This document shows, piece by piece, positions 61,359 through 64,000 of a DNA stretch of 64,000 nt. Below the pieces are notes generated by a model. The model ran no database searches. It saw nothing but the letters and a program-made list of their open reading frames with translations, and had not been told where the DNA came from. How positions within the stretch are numbered: the first letter of the stretch is position 1; the number at the start of each line of letters is the position of its first letter. Position numbers and translations under genes: made by a program. Origin of the DNA: Thiodiazotropha sp040791665 (GTDB taxonomy: Bacteria; Pseudomonadota; Gammaproteobacteria; Chromatiales; Chromatiaceae); the NCBI GenBank assembly GCA_040791665.1, contig JBFNNX010000009.1:620001-684000 (forward strand), written 5' to 3'.

Positions 61359-64000
61359 TCACCGACCGATCAATCGATACACCGACGGAATCAGCAATAG
61401 AGTAACGAAAGTGGAGAAGGAGAGCCCGGATATCAGCGTCACCGCCAGAGGCTGCAGCATTTCCGACCCCTCTCCCAGCGCCAATGCCAACGGCGTCATT
61501 CCGGCAACCGTTGTCAATGTAGTCATAAGAATCGGCCGCAGCCTGAGCTGAGCCGCTTCCGTTATAGCAGTATCCTTGTCCAGTCCCGCGTCCCTTCGCA
61601 ATGAGATATATTCAACCATCACGATAGCGTTGTTCACTACAATTCCAGCCAGCATTATCAGGCCCAGCCATACCGGCATGGAGATTGGCAAATCAGCCCA
61701 GTTCAAACCCAAACCGACACCAATTAAACCGAAAGGCACACAAAACATTATAATTATGGGATTTCTCAGTGATTCATACTGAACAGACATCACCACCAGC
61801 ACGAGAAAAAGCGCCAGACAAAGCAACAGGATTCCATTGTCTTGTCCTTTTTTCATAACCTCCACGCTGCCGCCATAATTTATGCTATAACCAGTTGGCA
61901 GTTCCATAGTGGCAACGATACTCCTCACTTCCGAGATCGCCTCCGGTAGTGACAGACCACCGCCCAACGAGGCGCTGACTTCAGACATTCTCTGCTGCTG
62001 GTCACGCCTGATCGTTACGAAGGATGGCGACAACTCTATCTTGGCCAATTCCCCTAAACGTATCGGTACCGAAGGATCGGTTTGACTGAATATGACTATT
62101 GATTCCAGATCGGCAGGTGTGGCTATATCCGAATCCAACAGCCTGACTCTTACTTTAATGCTCCGCCCCCCTTCCAGATAGTCTGTAACCACTTCACCAC
62201 TCAATGCCAGACTAACGATTTCCCCCAGTTCATCTACATCTATACCAAAATAGGCAGCCCGTTGACGATCCACCGACACGATGATTTCCTGTGAAATATC
62301 ATCACTGCTGCTCTCGACATTTCTAAGTCCGGACACTTTTTCAAGCCTCTCCTCAACCTCCTCGGCAATCCGGCTTAGAATACTCAGATCCGGCCCTTTT
62401 ATACGAATACTGAGGTCATCGTCACCCCAGTTCAGCCGGATACCTCGTACACCTTGAACTCTCATACCCACCCACAATCCGGGCAATTTGGCCTGTTTGA
62501 TCTCTTCATTGACACGGTCTACCCAGTCACGACTACTGATTTTCCTCATCTTGGCCGGTTTTAGAATCACCTTGATGCTGGCTCTATTGACCGATTCGTA
62601 TCGTGAACGGCCAAACACGAAACCACCTATCTGAGAATATATGGATTCTGTTTCAGGTTGGCGCCTTATTATCTCTTCGAGTCGATACACCAACTCATCC
62701 ATTCCTTTCAAATTGATGCCACGGTCTGCAACAAGTCTTATGCTGATGCGGCCCTCATCAATCTGCGGCAGGAATATCTGTTTCTCAGGGACCAGTTTGA
62801 ATATGGCAAACAAAAGCAACAGCAGAAACACCACCAGAGGCAGCCACGGCTTCCGCAATAAAACCTCAACCAATCGGGAGTAGCCATTCTGCAGCTGTCG
62901 CATCAGGCGATCAATTACCTGTCTCAACCTATCTTTAAGGCCAATGGTCAATCTACCTGAAAGCGCCGGCACCAATGTCAATGCAACTATCATTGACGCC
63001 AAAATGGCGGCAGAAATGGTAAATATCAGCTCTCGGAAAAGCAGTCCGACAAGGCCGCCAATAAAAAGAAACGGCAGAACGGCCACCAGATTGGTGGTTG
63101 TCGAGGCCACAATTGCACTGTTTACTTCACTCGCGGCATAGCTGGATATTTGAGTGGCCTTTTCACTTTTTGACTTCTCCTTTTGGTGACGGTAGATATT
63201 TTCCAACATCACTATGGTGCTATCCACCAACATACCGACACCTAAGGCCAACCCTCCCAAGCTCATGATATTAAGCGTCAGGCCGGCACTAGACATCAGT
63301 ATGAAGGTAACGAGTATGGCGATCGGTATGGCGCACCCAATAATCAACATGCGCCGAATACTGCCTAAAAACAGATATACAACCACCATCGCCAATACCG
63401 CACCAATCATTGCCGAACCGATGGCATTATCGAGTGCCCGCCGCACAAATCGGGCTTGGTCATCGACAGGGTGTATTTGGATATCCTTGGGTATCAGCGC
63501 CTGATCTTTAAGCTCCTCCAACCTGGACGTAACATGATCGACCACATCAACCGTATTTGCAGTGGGCTGCTTTTGTATCGATAGCTTTATTCCAGGAAGA
63601 CCATTGAGGCGAATGCGCATTCGCTCATCTTCTGCACCATCCACCACCTGAGCGACCTCTGATAACCGAATCAGGGTGGTTGTATCATCGTCCCCTACGC
63701 GTCTTAACGGTAACTGCAGAATATCATCCACAGACCGAAATCGGCCTGCAGTCCGGCCACTGATTTCGGCCTGCTCAGTGATGAGCCGGCCTCCGGCAGT
63801 CTCGACGTTCGATGACCTAAGTGCATCCGTCAGGTCGGATAGATGCATACCCAAACCGGTCATACGCTGCTGATCCGCATAGATATTGATCTCCCGCACC
63901 AACCCTCCGCCCACTTCAACGGCCGCCACGCCTGGCAGATTCAAAAACGATTTGCTGAATTCATAGTCCACCCAACTGCGCAGCGCCACCGGATCGCGCA
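61359..64000 (-). CDS. RND efflux transporter, 5' end outside window
   Basis: About 880 residues are seen; the frame continues to the right edge, so the N-terminal part is missing. Membrane motifs: ALGVGMLVDSTIVMLENIYRH and GIVVNNAIVMVEYISLRRD, plus the helical segments of a full RND. The closest group is the CzcA/HAE1-like efflux permeases. Its adaptor would normally be upstream, beyond the window. Confidence 0.9.
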   Translation of the reverse strand, partial: RDPVALRSWVDYEFSKSFLNLPGVAAVEVGGGLVREINIYADQQRMTGLGMHLSDLTDALRSSNVETAGGRLITEQAEISGRTAGRFRSVDDILQLPLRRVGDDDTTTLIRLSEVAQVVDGAEDERMRIRLNGLPGIKLSIQKQPTANTVDVVDHVTSRLEELKDQALIPKDIQIHPVDDQARFVRRALDNAIGSAMIGAVLAMVVVYLFLGSIRRMLIIGCAIPIAILVTFILMSSAGLTLNIMSLGGLALGVGMLVDSTIVMLENIYRHQKEKSKSEKATQISSYAASEVNSAIVASTTTNLVAVLPFLFIGGLVGLLFRELIFTISAAILASMIVALTLVPALSGRLTIGLKDRLRQVIDRLMRQLQNGYSRLVEVLLRKPWLPLVVFLLLLLFAIFKLVPEKQIFLPQIDEGRISIRLVADRGINLKGMDELVYRLEEIIRRQPETESIYSQIGGFVFGRSRYESVNRASIKVILKPAKMRKISSRDWVDRVNEEIKQAKLPGLWVGMRVQGVRGIRLNWGDDDLSIRIKGPDLSILSRIAEEVEERLEKVSGLRNVESSSDDISQEIIVSVDRQRAAYFGIDVDELGEIVSLALSGEVVTDYLEGGRSIKVRVRLLDSDIATPADLESIVIFSQTDPSVPIRLGELAKIELSPSFVTIRRDQQQRMSEVSASLGGGLSLPEAISEVRSIVATMELPTGYSINYGGSVEVMKKGQDNGILLLCLALFLVLVVMSVQYESLRNPIIIMFCVPFGLIGVGLGLNWADLPISMPVWLGLIMLAGIVVNNAIVMVEYISLRRDAGLDKDTAITEAAQLRLRPILMTTLTTVAGMTPLALALGEGSEMLQPLAVTLISGLSFSTFVTLLLIPSVYRLIGR

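Overview
The window reads as chromosomal DNA from a sulfur-oxidising gammaproteobacterium, probably Chromatiales-like. Sulfur genes are spread along it: a SoeABC-type sulfite:quinone oxidoreductase, a type I sulfide:quinone reductase with all three active-site cysteines, a rhd-tusA-dsrE2 sulfur-relay cluster, a second SQR-like flavoprotein and cysG for siroheme. The gcvR-bcp / dapA-bamC neighbourhood matches the gammaproteobacterial gene order. Genus is not assigned from sequence alone. No tRNA, rRNA, CRISPR array, prophage or intact insertion sequence was seen.

Layout. 1-8.6 kb: a truncated glycerate-kinase-like gene, a divergent MotA/ExbB plus MotB/ExbD-like pair with a long coiled coil, two tandem Slp lipoproteins, tsaB, a PEP-CTERM protein behind a sigma-54-like promoter, and a large RND pump. 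9-15 kb: an RRM-like small protein, a secreted lipase-like hydrolase and soeABC. 15-24.7 kb: glutathione transferase, divergent alkylation-repair genes (ada and an AlkA-type glycosylase), an FMN reductase, a fusion of a Clp1/Grc3-type polynucleotide kinase with a complete RNase Z, a 59-residue membrane protein, a methyltransferase and the ABC-F protein Uup. 25-34.5 kb: TrpB2, a response regulator, an FNR-like regulator, a GlcG/HbpS-like protein, ispG, sqr, a WalJ-like hydrolase and bamC. 34.7-46.7 kb: dapA, gcvR, bcp, PhoH, a hybrid sensor kinase, a cysteine-rich Crp/Fnr regulator beside a DUF2892 gene, PerM, a LysR regulator and a FadL-type porin. 46.8-56.2 kb: a 222-bp element bounded by perfect 37-bp inverted repeats, dsrE2-tusA-rhd, cysG, a rhodanese, a NarXL-type two-component pair, cca and an Atm1-like ABC exporter. 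56.4-64 kb: an S24-like protein, an orphan RND adaptor, an SQR-like flavoprotein, a diguanylate cyclase and a second RND pump cut by the window end.

How the genes fit together. Sulfide could enter through SQR, persulfide sulfur could be passed among rhodanese, TusA and DsrE2, and sulfite made in the cytoplasm could be oxidised by SoeABC with electrons to quinone. Two Crp/Fnr regulators and a NarXL-like pair suggest redox or nitrogen-oxide control, but no target is proven here.

The most unusual protein is the kinase-RNase Z fusion (19341-21290), which would put RNA 5'-OH phosphorylation and tRNA 3' processing on one chain. Other structure not explained by ordinary genes is a dispersed short repeat with seven recognised copies (core close to agggcctgttaacactgatcc), the 222-bp inverted-repeat element, and perfect hairpins between convergent gene pairs.
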